In this document: piece after piece, positions 47,809-59,581 of the stretch
Numbering within the stretch: position 1 is the first letter of the stretch
Layout of the letters: each line of letters starts with the position of its first letter
Assembly: GCA_019614645.1 (NCBI GenBank)
Contig: JABWDB010000009.1
Coordinates: 10,025,501 to 10,089,500, forward strand
Reading direction: 5' to 3'
From: Stratiolaelaps scimitus
Taxonomy: Eukaryota; Arthropoda; Arachnida; Mesostigmata; Laelapidae
DNA length: 64,000 bases
Notes under the pieces: model-generated
Told to the model about the DNA's origin: nothing
Database searches by the model: none
The model's input: only the letters and a program-made list of their open reading frames with translations
Translations under genes and position numbers: made by a program

Positions 47809-50800
47809 CTATAATGAAAATGATAATAGGAACGGAATCAACGAATATATTATTAAAATCCTCCGACAACGCACGGTACATGCTAGCGACCGAGGGGAGA
47901 TTTTACGCGTGGTCGTCCTTATAAGAATATAATGTACGGATATATTGGGCTGATTTGGATTGAATGGGTTTTAAGCAGAACGCAGTTCTGTGGACGGCAA
48001 ATCTTAGCTGACAGTCAGGCCGGAAAATTTAAAGGGTTTTAAGGACAAAAATGCAAAGGTCAGCAATCCTTTAAAAATAACAATGTCACATCAAACTCGC
48101 CGTTCTGCAAGACTACAACGCTGGCCTAATTCACTCTAATTTGACGAAGTTGTTACGTCAGGAGACCCTGTCCTCCTGACTTTCAAGCAGAATAGACTGC
48201 CAAAGTGCTATTGGAGATGATCGAATTGATGCTCAAAAACAACTATAAGCAGTGGACGAATTGAAAATGTTTCCCGTGCTCGCGGTATATACCTCTACTT
48301 GTTTTCTTACGAGCAGACGTTTTCTACACAATGTGTCGTTCTCCTTGGTTCCAGACATCGTCAATGATGACACTGCGCGAGTGGAGTTTGCGTGATTGTA
48401 GCCAAACGGGTGTCACGCGAATTGCGGCCGTAACAGAGTTTTTAACGCTGAGCTGAGCACGGGTCCTTATAACAAGATAATTTGATTTGACGACGTTCAA
48501 AGGGGGGAGTTTAAGAAGTCGCAAAGCAAGGAGTACGTTGACAGACAAGAAAAATATACCTACCGTTGTCATCTGTCAATACAACGCGAATACGGCGAGG
48601 ATGGACAAAGAATTGAAGTGCAATAATAACGCTTACCATGATCTAACGGTTGTAGCTTGCATCTGTTCACGTCGAAGCTATCCTCCTTTGCGAGGTCACT
48701 TTCGTTGGAATCCGCACTTGGAGGACGCTGCTTCGGGGGGGTCTCGGGCACCAGGGCCCCGACGGGTGATGCCACCCCGCTGATACCAGTTTCCCGCCCT
48801 ACGAGGGACCCCATAGGCCCTTTCGGCAAGTCAGTACTTTTCAATAACGGCGGCAGCTGCAGGCTCTGTTTGAGACTGCGGCTGATCTGAGCAAATACAT
48901 TCTGAAAGAATGGACGGTATCCGGTGCTGCCATCGTCCAGAAATCAAAGGTACAAATTTCAGTTAGTTGAGGATTCTCCTTAGTACAAAGAGCAAGCCTT
49001 GAGGAACGCTAAACCTCCATCCACCAAAAAATAAGCAAGCCCGTAGGCAACCAATAATCAAATTAACCATTGTTTTCATCGCGCATCGACTGTCCTTTAA
49101 AAACTAGCTCCTTCTACCATAATACAATAGCGGTAATTCATAATGAAGATACAATAACAAGCATGATGGTACCCTGCGCGAGATTGAACATAGGGGCAAC
49201 TACTATTATATTAACCTAACCCTGGGGTTGTAAAGCAACAAAACTACTAACAGAAGTCGGCCGATTCCTCGTTCAGGAATCGGCAAACTTTCCAACCTTC
49301 GTTCCTTACCATTCCTTGTGCACCCAGTGATCTAGCGTTTGTACTGCTTGTCTATGTACAGTTGAGCGAAGTGCGAGCCGCACCACTATCGTAGGCTGAT
49401 TGAGGACAACACTGCAGAGCAGGGTCCAATCGTTGCACTCATGTGTGGTTAGAAGCTCGCTAACGTGCAACAGCTGGCGTACAGCCAGATCACGTTCAGA
49501 GGCACGACCCGATGTCCAGCCGTCAGCCGTCCCCGTAGTTTGATCTTGAAGGGGAAACCGCCAGGGAAGAAGTTATCAACGTTAGTTGTTGGCGTTTAGC
49601 GCGTCACAGCTTGTGGCCTTGTTGAACCATATTGCTTAAGGTCGAATAGAATCAGCATGAGACAACGAAAAGAACGAGGGATGAAGAGATGGGGAAATAT
49701 GAGGAAAATATAGGAGGACTCGTGTGTGTCCAAATCCCGCACTTAGGGGAACAGCTGAGGGTCAGCTCGAAAAAAAACCCCCCAAAATCCCCCTAGTTTC
49801 TGCTGTGTAACATAAAGGGTACATTCAAATACGTCAGATAATACATTAGAAAACCCTGGCGTTCTTAGTCTAGATTAGCCCACAGACAATCTCAAACAGT
49901 GACGCAAACAGTAAATCCATGTTGGAAGGTGCGTGCCTACAAAACTATAATGTGGCCTATTCTATTGTATAATTGAAAATTGGGGGAGGGAGGCTTGTAT
50001 TCTGTCATTTTATCTCGCCTGATTTAGGCGACCACGATTCCATGATCGTGATGTGCACGCCAACCACAGAGTCGACGTTGGGTTTGACAAGAGTGCACGT
50101 TTGGGCTGCTTGCGCAACAGCCACCACCACCACCCCTCCGCCCTGGCCGCCGCAATTTCATCGTTAACAGTTCCACGTCTTAGTTCAACTACACACGACT
50201 ATCGTCGTGTTGATCAAATAGTCGAAATTAGCGAAAGGGAACAAGCGGACGTAATTGAACGTACCGAATTTTCGATTATCCATATTGTTTGGGCTGTTAT
50301 TTTCAGACGTATTCCCGCATAAGTGGCCTGCCATAATGCTCGCTGCGTCCTGCTGTTCAAGCTGCCAGCTGCCCGCCTCCGATATGCACAATGAGTCGCA
50401 CTCGGTGTTGCGCACCACGTGAACGCTGTCCCCGCCCAAGCCAGTGCTTTCAACACCCTGTTGACCTGGTAAGAATAACCCGTCGCCGGTACGGCTCTCG
50501 GCATTCGCGGCACCTAAGCTTTGCTTTCTAGCCGTTGTATCGACGAAATCGCCTTCAGCCAGCGACGGCGGTTGAAGAGACACGTCGATCGATGTAATAC
50601 CAGAATCCGAGGCCATGCTGGAGCTGCGAGCGGCCTGACCACCGCTTAACACTAGATTGACAACCCCGGACGAGCTGTTTGTGGGAGACTCGCTCGATGC
50701 ACTGCTCACGTCTGAAATCAAACAGAGTCACATGAGAGTGTGGATTGAAGAAAAACTGTTCTTATTTAAATAAAATATTTAAATGTAACTTAGGAGTGTT

Positions 50801-53800
50801 TGAATCACATTGTTTCTCATTGTTTATCAAAAACCAATTACGCTCTATTTATAACGAGCTACCCTACTGCTATTCCCGAATTTATAAATAATTAACCGAT
50901 TATGATATTGACGACGATCATTCGTGCTGTGATGAGATCTCTTCGTGGTAATTCTATTTGTATAGTATTTCCTTGCATTTTGTAGCCACTTACCACTTCC
51001 TGGTACGTATGAGGGATATGGCAATTCGAAGTCGCGATGGAGATTCTTTAGGGCAAGGGGGTAATCTTCAATTTTGGCCGCTTTGAAGCGCTCCTTAGAT
51101 AAAAACGCAGCAAGAGGAAAATCGAGATAGGCAACCAGGTGACCGAATTTTCGTAGCTGTCCAGCCTGCAGCAGTTTTCGAGCAAAGCGCATCAAAATCA
51201 CGTCGACGAAAGCCTCGTTCATCACGTCGGATTCATCACTAAAAAAAGGCAAACGGACTGTTACAAGCGTCTCAGTTATGGTCGGCGATTTGAATGCGCC
51301 CAACAGCATTGTCATTACAAGAATTTCACTAATGAATCTTAACTTCGTTTACGCCCGTTGGCGCTAGCAGACAGTATTCTTCGAGGATCAACGAAACCCT
51401 TGCTAATGGTTTAATGGAACATTAAATATAGAGTGCAATTAATAGGCCAAAGAAACAAGTACTCCACACCACTTACCGGGAGGTACTTGTCGTAAGTTTG
51501 GGTTGAGTGTTCGGGGCCTTGTGCTCCATCGATGAAATGTCACTTTTCGACGAGAGACGTTGTCGACTACTTTGGCTTTGTGGCGGGCCCATCATGGAGG
51601 CCATCATCAGCGTGATGTCTTCGTCCGGTTTGACGGGCACCACCGATGGACCTGGACCACCCTTGGCCCCTTTGTTCGCCGGCAGGAGCGAAGGCAAGAG
51701 AGAAGCCCGTGGCGGCGACTCCACATCGGCCGGATCGATGGCCTTGAGAAAACGGATTATGTCCTTGGCAAGCTGCCATTTGCCGGCATCCAGAGCCGAG
51801 CCCAAAAGAATGGTAGCATGCTGTCGGGACACTAGCGCTACTTCAAGGTTTTGCAGAACGAGTAGATAGGAGGTGGCTGTCTCAAGTTGACCCTGCAGAA
51901 TACACTCTTGAAATAAGTCCTTGGGATTCCCTACGGCTGCGAACAGATGCGGCCAAAGCGCTAGCTCTGTCTTGCGAGCGCACTGCACCACTGTCGTGAG
52001 GAAGACTGGAAACTCGCGGATGAAGTCGATCACCCTCGGGAGAAGAGCATCGGGAATCGGATTCGAGGAATTCGCCTCCTCCTCCAGCACCTCGTGGAGC
52101 AGCAGCTCCAATGAGTGATTGAAATATGGCAGATGACTGCAGCTGTTCGCTATTTGCCACGCGGGGCTGCCGAGGTTTCGAACGAGCAGCTTGTTGATGA
52201 TTGGATGCAGATACACCTGACTGGATTTGGATACGACGCAGTGAGGGAATCTTGGAAATAGACTCTGGATCGACACGTCGCTCTCGGCGCCTAGCACGAT
52301 TGCCTCGTTGAATAGCACAGCCAGCGGATAGATATGTACCTTGATCTCTAGCATGATCCGCTTCGACATGAAGTTGTGCTGCTTGTCGGCGGCGGGAAAT
52401 AGCGGCAGCCATATCTGCATCCCGGCAGCGCCGCAGGCGATGTATAGCGCCTGTGTTAGATGTGGCATCTTCGGGTTCGAGGTGCACGAGATCCACATGT
52501 TCTCAACGCTCGACGCGAGAACGATCGGATTACTGTAGGCACACTCGCCGAGTTCGGCGGACGGAGGTGCCACCGAGGGCCGTCTCGCCGCCGCGAACAC
52601 ATCCTGCTGTAACAGGTAGAGCCGGCCGCACACGTTCAACAGGATAGATTCTGGACGCTTCTGAATATACGCCGGGATCGTTGACACCGAAAGGTTGGTC
52701 AGAGTGGCCGAGATGACACAGAGGCAATGCGGCAATAGGCTAGACACGTCGATGTTCTCAAGTCGGACGAGCTGGATGCCGGCGCCCGACGGAGATGTCA
52801 GCCGCTGCATGAGGTAGATATTGATGTGAGAATTCGACATAAATGCCAACATTTTGTCCTCGCATGTCGACAGATGCAGCACCTGTGCGTCACACTTTTG
52901 GATGTAGGCATTATTGTTGTCGAGCTTCTTGTCACGAGGGTACATTCGTATCTCATCGGACGGATCCTTTAGATTGACACAGCCGCAAACGACGTACTCG
53001 GACCACCAGAGTAGGCCGCCGGCTATGATGAAGTCCTGCTCCTGGGTCTCGTTGCCGAAAAACTTCCACTTCGTCGACTGAAGCGAATAGATGCACAGGC
53101 CATATTTTCCTGCAACGCAGAGATTGCTGCCGTCACGGTCGATGCACGAATACCGGACAGGCCCATTGAGTCCTAGATATGTGCTTGGTATCGGCACATG
53201 AATCCAGTGCTTGTTCGCCGAATGGTTCTCGAGGCTAGGGCCAGCCCATGGAGATCCAGGCTCATTCGTCGTTTTTGCTAACGCGTCCTTCGAGCTGATC
53301 AGGACGCTCGTGGCTCCCTGCAGCAAAATCTTCTGCTGGTCACATTGCGGTGCCGGGTTGAGTGTCGCAGCCGCTTTCATGAACCCTAGCAGACAAATGT
53401 CCTCTTTGTCGGAGCCTAGCCAGAGATTGTATCCGTCGAAGCCCCACTCCATGGCGCGAATCTGGATTCGGCAATATGGCGATTCCCAATTGAGCGAACA
53501 AAAGACCAAGGACCCAAATACGGACCACACGGCCACACCACAGTTCTCCCAGGCAACAGCTACGGCTGTATTGTCCGGTGTCCATTGTATGCATTTGATA
53601 GCGCCCGCTACCTTATTCACATCTGCAATCACGCATACAACACATTTAAAGATTACATCCGATTTGAATATACGTCCAAGTAGCCTTCAGATCAAGAAAA
53701 CCATCACGACATTTTTCTTCCTAACTTACGCATATCCAGATGTACCAATGGGTGCTGCGCGCGTGAAAGAAATGCGCGCCCCTGGTACGAAAACGACTCT

Positions 53801-56800
53801 GTAAATTGTATATATATACCGGAGTAACAACTCAATACCCCAACGTCATCATGGGAGTTTCAAGGCGTTCATCACTAACTTGAATAGATGTCAACAGCAA
53901 CAATTACATCAGCTTTAGAATGGTAAACTGGTATCCGCATGATTACCAATTTGCGCATAAAACTACTTCCTTTTCGAAATTTCCAAAGCAGGAGTACGTA
54001 TGCACGTAATCGCCTTGCAATCGATCAATGGGAAAACGCTATATGGGCAATATAGTCAGATTAACAAATCCGTTGCCCGGGTTCAACATCCGCCAATTGG
54101 CTGCTGACTAGCATAACCGTTCCGCCATCTCGTCTAGCCAAATACCCGTCACGTCTCGGGCCTGTCACTATTGTTCACCCATAAGCATCGCATCATAGCG
54201 ACATATCGCCATAATACAACGTCGCATAACAAACGCTGGCTGCGACCCGAGCTCCGCCCAACACCGGACTAACGGAACGATATGCGACAGCCTCGTTCAG
54301 TTTGGCCGAGGCGGAACAGCCATGGCAGCTGCAATAATCATAGTAATAATAATAAAAATAATAATAATAAATAATAATAAATCATAGATGACGGATAGAT
54401 GGTGCCTCTTCATTCGGTGCTGTCAAACGTTACCGACGGTGTCACCGTATCAATCAAGCTTAGTAGAATCGTAGATTGCAAATTAGGCTAGAAATGGATT
54501 GATCCTAAATGCTGGTAAGCTCCGAAGACGGTTATCATTTATTTTGACGCCAAAGAAAGAAATACAAAGAGAGGGCAATTAGATAAAAGATGACAACCAC
54601 CAGAAGCTATCGGCGCACGACGATTGAGGGTAACGATTTCAGTATTATCGCTGTTAGAGTATTTGCCGCATGTAAGTCCAAGAAAAGGGGGAGCACTTCA
54701 TAGATTTCCTTACACACCTTCATTCTCATATAGTTTCTCAGTTTAGTAGACACCGAGTCGTTAATTTCCCTTAAAGGTATCCACATTGGGTAAACGAGCT
54801 CAATGCGCTAATCAGCATTATCCTGAACTTGCACCTATTGAATGAGTCATGTAACTACTACTCAGCGATAATCAGATTTAGAACAGAAGTAAAAACTGTC
54901 ATCAAGCTCACTAAGCTATGAACTGGTTCTTACTGCAGAGACCTTTCACGAGCTCGCTTCCCCGAGAAACAACAGCTCAACAAGGAAAGAGAAAAGTAAA
55001 ATTAGGTGGCATTAAAAAGGAAATTAGGTGGCATTATATATATTTACTATTTACAGACCTGGTCCGGTCCAATAACAATCAGCGTAACGGAAATGAACGA
55101 AGGATTGCGCAGAATTACAAAAATGAAAAAGAATTGTGTGTTTCTGTGTACAATATATTCACCAACCTGGAAAGTCTTTGTCGCTAAGCATAAGCTTATG
55201 CGAGAGTATGAACGTGACAGTCATCTCGTCGAGGTAATAAACGACACCCTCAGAATCGCTCAGTCCGTACGCGATTAGCCGGTAGCGATGATTAACAGCG
55301 GTACAAGTCGCCTTCGTAACATCCATGATCCAGACGCCTTTGACCTCGCCAGGCGAGAAACGATTCGTCGTTGCCATAATGACGCCGGCACGGCCATTGG
55401 CAAACACCATTGACAGCGAGCCAATCAATGGCAAATACTGTACATCGACAACCTCGTACGTTTCGTTAGTAAAACTACTTCCTGAAAGTCGACAAAGCCA
55501 AGATGCACCACCAGACAAAACAGATAAAACATATATCAAAAATGTATCGCTACAACACGTGACAACGTTACGTAAATCGAAATTTCAATTTGTACGAGAA
55601 CAGTACACGCATGCGTTGTTGAAAATGTTGTCCACGATTCGGCCGCGACAAACGAGAGCTCGGAAGAAGCTCACGCCGGTGAACGTAATTACGTACGCAA
55701 ACATCGTACTACAGTGTCCTTCTTAATCATACCGAATCGAAAACAGCTAGAAGCTGAACGTACATCTGTGTGATGATTGTGTATACTTACTCCACGTGTA
55801 TACTTCGGAAGAAAACTTGACTTCTTTGAGGTCGATGGTGAGCTCATCCTGAATCTGACCGTCCCACGCGAGACGCAGGATTCGGCCATCTTCCTGAGCC
55901 ACCAGCAGCTCATCGCGGAATGACAAGAGGGCTGAGACCTTGCACGGAAGGGTACACTCACCACCGGAAGACAAAGCAATAGGGAACACCTTATCCTGAA
56001 GTGAACGCCCAAAATGTGAAACAAGTCAACAATGACGGTGAATACATTGTAATTTTATACCAAAAAAAAACTCTATCCGCGTTAGTCATGGGGCAGAACT
56101 CAGCAGAGTTCATTGGAGGATGACTGACCTTGATTTGAATTTGTGATTTGACATCAAGTAACCCTATGAAATGCCTTTTGAGAGTATGTTCCGCCGGCGT
56201 CTTGCCGACAAATATAGCTAGCCGAATTTCCCTAGGTCGAACATTTGAATTTGAAATTTATCCTCATTTCGAAAAATAGCTACAGCAGATCAGGTATTCC
56301 TTTAACACTGGGTTAGTTTTCAAGATACAACCACTTATACACACACACATCGAGATAAACCAGCCACACCAAACAGGAGCATACCCATCAATTCCCTTAC
56401 AAATGCCACCTTAATAATAGTCAGCTTCTCCAGATCGGCTTAGCTGCTTCACATACATGATATCTTGTCGTGGAGGAAAGCATATTTCTCGTAGCGAAAT
56501 ACGTCTCGATACTGCGCTTCGCACCTGTGGTACGACAGCTTGAACAGATACATTTAGGAGCAAATATCTAGAAATCTTCAACGGCACCTCGTAGAAGCAG
56601 AAAGGCTAATTAGCACAATCGATTGCCTAGTAATCTGCTGGTAATTAGAGTCCGTCTGGCCCTCGGTTCTATTTCATATTGGATATTACATAATACACTC
56701 TCAAATACCATAGAAATGCTATAGGCTTTATCTGCGGCTCAACAGATCAATGATGAGATTTGTCGATATTTCGCCGCTAACAGGCTCATGCTATCAATCC

Positions 56801-58485
56801 TCCGGCTTCCGCTAGCTCCTCGCGAACCATATAAGTATAGCCTATATGGTATATTGTCTAAAGTACATAGTTCGAACGCAATGACGGTTAGCCTAATAGA
56901 TACGATCGACAGGAAAGAACAAGGCTACATTGTTCATCGTAGACCAATATATTCGTTCACGTGCGGAGGGCATACGTCAGGACATTACACGCCAACGGGA
57001 ATACTCCGACCTCCGTTTTTGACAGGCTGAGCCAGCGAGCCTGCTTGCTTGCATCTGTCACTGTCACTGCCACGGCATTGACCATTGAGCATAAGTATCT
57101 ACCTCGTCTTTTCCACAGCTGACTATGACGTAGGCCTGCGCAGATATGAGGGATTGTTTACGGATGTCAGAGGCGACCGTTGACGATATCCTTTCGAAAC
57201 AGAGTTAAACGTGCGTGTTCTGAACTTCTCGCCGCCGCTGTTGACCTAACTCTGATATCAAACTCGACACAGCGAACCAACGTTGCTTACAGCAACAACA
57301 CTTGACGTCAACGAGATATCGAAAAACTTAAAAAGTATTTCGAACCACATCGGTAAGCACAAACGAATGTAAGACAATGAGTCCGTCATGTCGGACATCG
57401 ATTACAGAGCTCTCTTTGACGTTACTAGCGGACTGCTTATATCACTACGTACCCTTAATTATCCTTCATCATTGTAGAATTTTGGGTAGTGTACGAACCT
57501 TCCATAGGTGGTTTCACTCCTAATTAAATCGGCAAAACACCTTCTGAGGGTCTGAGCCATGTACTTATTCCCTGTACCACTTACTATATCTGTTGCCCTT
57601 ACTGAGAATAAATTTTTCCTAAAATTTCTCGTTCTCGGATCGGCCACAACCTACGCCAGAGCCAGACATCCTACAGGGTGTTTGGCTTTGCAGAGTCGCT
57701 TCTCATGTAACTGGCCCCATGAGCTTAGATGTCCCAAAGATGTCTTGGGGCTATGCCTATACCCTCTGGTCCACTGCCGATAGATCCCTAGGAGGTTCCT
57801 ACCCAATCGATGACTAGTTTACAATGTGCCCTATATTAGCCTAGCCATCTACGGCGAGTCCATTTCGAGAGCTGGATACAGCTGTTTATTCAGATATTTA
57901 TTAGTATTGGGAACTGCTACGGTAGTAGTTAAGCTGAATTTTCCATGCCGACTCTATATAAATCCGAAAATGATCAGCCAGCCATATAAAATTCGGCTTA
58001 AGCGACCGCCTTGCAAAGTATTCCCCTTCCAAATTGGATTTAATCCAATTTTCGCAGTAGACTCGAATGACCTATCGAGATGTCTACGCCCGCTCAGCTG
58101 AACGACCCACACGTATCGCAGTGATATTTCATCACTATTATGTACGCTAATCCTCACGATAATGATGGTGATGCTCTTATCTACGAAGACAATGCGAAGG
58201 AGAGAGAAGTGGCCTGCTATCAGCTACGGTGACCTGACGAAATGGTCCACTCACCTGGATGTACAGCTCGGAGCTGTCCCGCTTGAAGTGACCGCTGATA
58301 TCTTTTTGCTCGTAGATGGGATTCGAGGAGAACGCATCGCCCTCAACATGGTGGAAGAATACGTGATCACGGCCAGTCACAATGGCCAACGCTGATGAGT
58401 CTCTCCGCCAGACGACGCGCGCGTTCGCGCCGTAGGCCGATAGCGAGGCCAGTGAACGCCGGTGGCACCATAGCGGCAGAGGATG
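47630..58485 (-). CDS. Ric1: RIC1, Golgi Rab6 guanine-nucleotide exchange factor subunit (first exon not placed)
   Basis: Nine minus-strand exons, in transcript order: 58485-58255, 55995-55791, 55481-55167, 53622-51477, 51238-50994, 50711-50265, 49544-49310, 48926-48637, 47808-47630. All are GT-AG with matching phases (0,1,1,2,1,1,2,1). They total 4,293 nt, or 1,430 residues plus stop; human RIC1 is about 1,420. The order of recognisable blocks is that of RIC1/Rich: an N-terminal WD40-like part with FFHHVEGDAF and ATCTAVNHRYRLIAYG, then WTPDNTAVAVAWENCGVAVW, then the RIC1 domain with IACGAAGMQIWLPLFP, LLLHEVLEEEA and AAVGNPKDLF, and a C-terminal helical region. RIC1 pairs with RGP1 to activate Rab6 in retrograde traffic to the Golgi; the fly homologue Rich is a Rab6 regulator in synapse targeting. 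About 45 N-terminal residues are missing from this model. Confidence 0.9.
48637..48926 (-). CDS. Ric1: RIC1 exon: C-terminal region
   Basis: Joins the previous exon in phase 2 to give C-TGYRPFFQNVF, like the CPGYKPFLNII segment of RIC1, then a Pro/Ser-rich acidic tail. Donor CATG then GTAAGC, phase 1. Confidence 0.8.
49310..49544 (-). CDS. Ric1: RIC1 exon: C-terminal helical region
   Basis: No long ORF marks it, but on the minus strand a pyrimidine tract ending TTCAAG opens a frame through VRQLLHVSELL, CNDWTLLCSVVL and QAVQTLDHWVHKE to donor GTAAGG, phase 2. This matches RIC1 LRYLLHIFMEAGCLDWC and the following HAVDRW. Confidence 0.8.
49704..49781 (+). repeat. SINE family B fragment in a RIC1 intron
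   Basis: A B-box-like TGTGTCCAAATCCCG is followed by GGGGAACAGCTGAGGGTCAG and CTCGAAAAAAAA. The internal part present in the 34.9 kb copy is missing. It lies in the intron between RIC1 exons 49544 and 50265. Confidence 0.6.
50265..50711 (-). CDS. Ric1: RIC1 exon: variable Ser-rich linker
   Basis: The acceptor GATTTCAG enters in phase 1. The content is low-conservation, Ser/Asn/Gly-rich and acidic, as expected for the RIC1 linker. The donor TTCG then GTACGT is phase 1 and joins the next exon. The 3' end is less sure than the other exons. Confidence 0.7.
50994..51238 (-). CDS. Ric1: RIC1 exon
   Basis: After a T-rich acceptor it encodes ILMRFARKLLQAGQLRKFGH and LKNLHRDFELPYPS, equivalent to the segment with RHARRLLE and LKRLHKDF in RIC1. 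Donor GTAAGT, phase 1. Confidence 0.87.
51477..53622 (-). CDS. Ric1: RIC1 large central exon with RIC1 domain
   Basis: An uninterrupted 2,146-nt exon. It starts at ...DVNKVAGAIKCIQWTP and covers the second propeller and the RIC1 domain: LPLFP, KRIMLEIKVHIYPLAVLF, LLVRNLG, LPYFNHSLELLLHEVL, AVGNPKDLF and VSRQHATILLG. It ends in a Ser-rich linker at donor GTAAGT, phase 2. The other ORFs in this interval are shadows. Confidence 0.93.
55167..55481 (-). CDS. Ric1: RIC1 exon: propeller
   Basis: 315 nt, phase 1 in and out. It contains YLPLIGSLSMVFANGRAG, then CTAVNHRYRLIAYG and FILSHKLML, in the same order as vertebrate and fly RIC1. Confidence 0.88.
55791..55995 (-). CDS. Ric1: RIC1 exon: propeller
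   Basis: The acceptor TTCACTTCAG leads to DKVFPIALSS. The exon contains ELLVAQEDGRILRLAWDG, equivalent to the LLVATSDGLLHLIHWEG segment of RIC1. It ends at a perfect GTAAGT donor, phase 1. Confidence 0.82.
58255..58485 (-). CDS. Ric1: RIC1 exon: N-terminal propeller blade
   Basis: The acceptor TTATTCAG is followed by HPLPLW and then the blade VVWRRDSSALAIVTGRDHVF, ending SELYIQ at donor GTGAGT. 77 codons, phase 0. It matches the second segment of RIC1 proteins (W-x-PDS and ...ILFFH). Confidence 0.8.
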
Positions 58486-59311
58486 CTGAATAAGAACAAC
58501 AACAAGAGAATATGTTCGTTAATACCAATTCGCACCACAATTTTACATATACATATGTACACGTACTCACACATACATACATGTATATGTATTTTACATA
58601 TATATATATATATATATATGCATGCATGGATGTCTTCCCGTAATGCTGTTGACCAACTGAGATTCTCAATGATTCCTGTCATTCCTGCCAGTCGCGTTAG
58701 TCTGTTAAGAGATGGTTGGAACACGTAGAAGAACACCGGCTGTTACATCCAAAAATAGGCACCGTGGGCGATTTCGGAAGCAACTATTTAGATCATCTGA
58801 GCTTCAGTCAGAGTACAATTTTTCGCTAGCTCGACAGAGTCCGATCTCTCGGGGACACTCAAAGATTCTAGTCTGTACTATTAGCTACTGGGTGACATCT
58901 TAAAGCCAGAACGCTTTTCATTGAAATGGTCCATGTGCTGAGACAGCTAATATGAGATCACTATATGCGAATAAGATAAGTGAAGAAATATCTTATTTCA
59001 CTTCGAGATGAACAGCTCGCATTTGAAACTCATGAGGATTGATGCGACACTTTTACATTACGTATTGTTTACTCATGGTAATATACGGAACTTGGGATTC
59101 AGTCAATACAGAATACTTAAATGATAACAATTTACAATATATACCCAAATTTCAATTTAATATGTAATTTTTCAATATTATATTTTTGCGTTACTGCAGC
59201 ACCGACCAGCATCGGGACGCTAAGTATCCAATCCAGCGCTACCAACATATACAACCAATCAACATCAGACTCCATTCCAAACGTTGGACTTAGCTTCAGA
59301 GGATATGATAC

Positions 59312-59437
59312 ATAAAAACGGTAGCCAAGTAAACGCATCGCCATGTATTGGAAGTAATGTAACTCGCCGGCCAGAGCGAAATACTGATGCTCGAGCAGGA
59401 ACGATATGAACACAAACTTGCGCGAATATAATGGCAT
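59312..59437 (-). CDS. Candidate first coding exon of RIC1 (weak)
   Basis: From ATG at 59437 on the minus strand, 42 codons run to a phase-0 donor-like site (TAT then GTATCA). The encoded end, GYRFY joining HPLPLW, is loosely like the IWYxxP motif of RIC1 N termini. The usual start (M-Y-F...GWP) is not seen and the donor is poor. The true first exon may lie upstream of the window. Confidence 0.2.
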
Positions 59438-59581
59438 TTTGATATAGAAGAAGATCTGAATTGTCGACCGTCCGAAAGTAGTCCGTTTAATAATATTAAT
59501 AATAATAATAATCATAATCATAATAAGCTGACACCCTCGACGATATGGTGTGCACTGTGAAACAGCGATTTGATTTAGCAC

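Noticed and set aside
51507..53804. Plus-strand frames of 90-197 codons
   Set aside because: They lie opposite the large RIC1 exon and are its antisense shadows.
59132..59581. 149-codon minus-strand frame as a separate hydrophobic protein
   Set aside because: Poly-Ile from an ATA/ATT tract and no known family. Only a short part is kept as a weak RIC1 exon 1 candidate.
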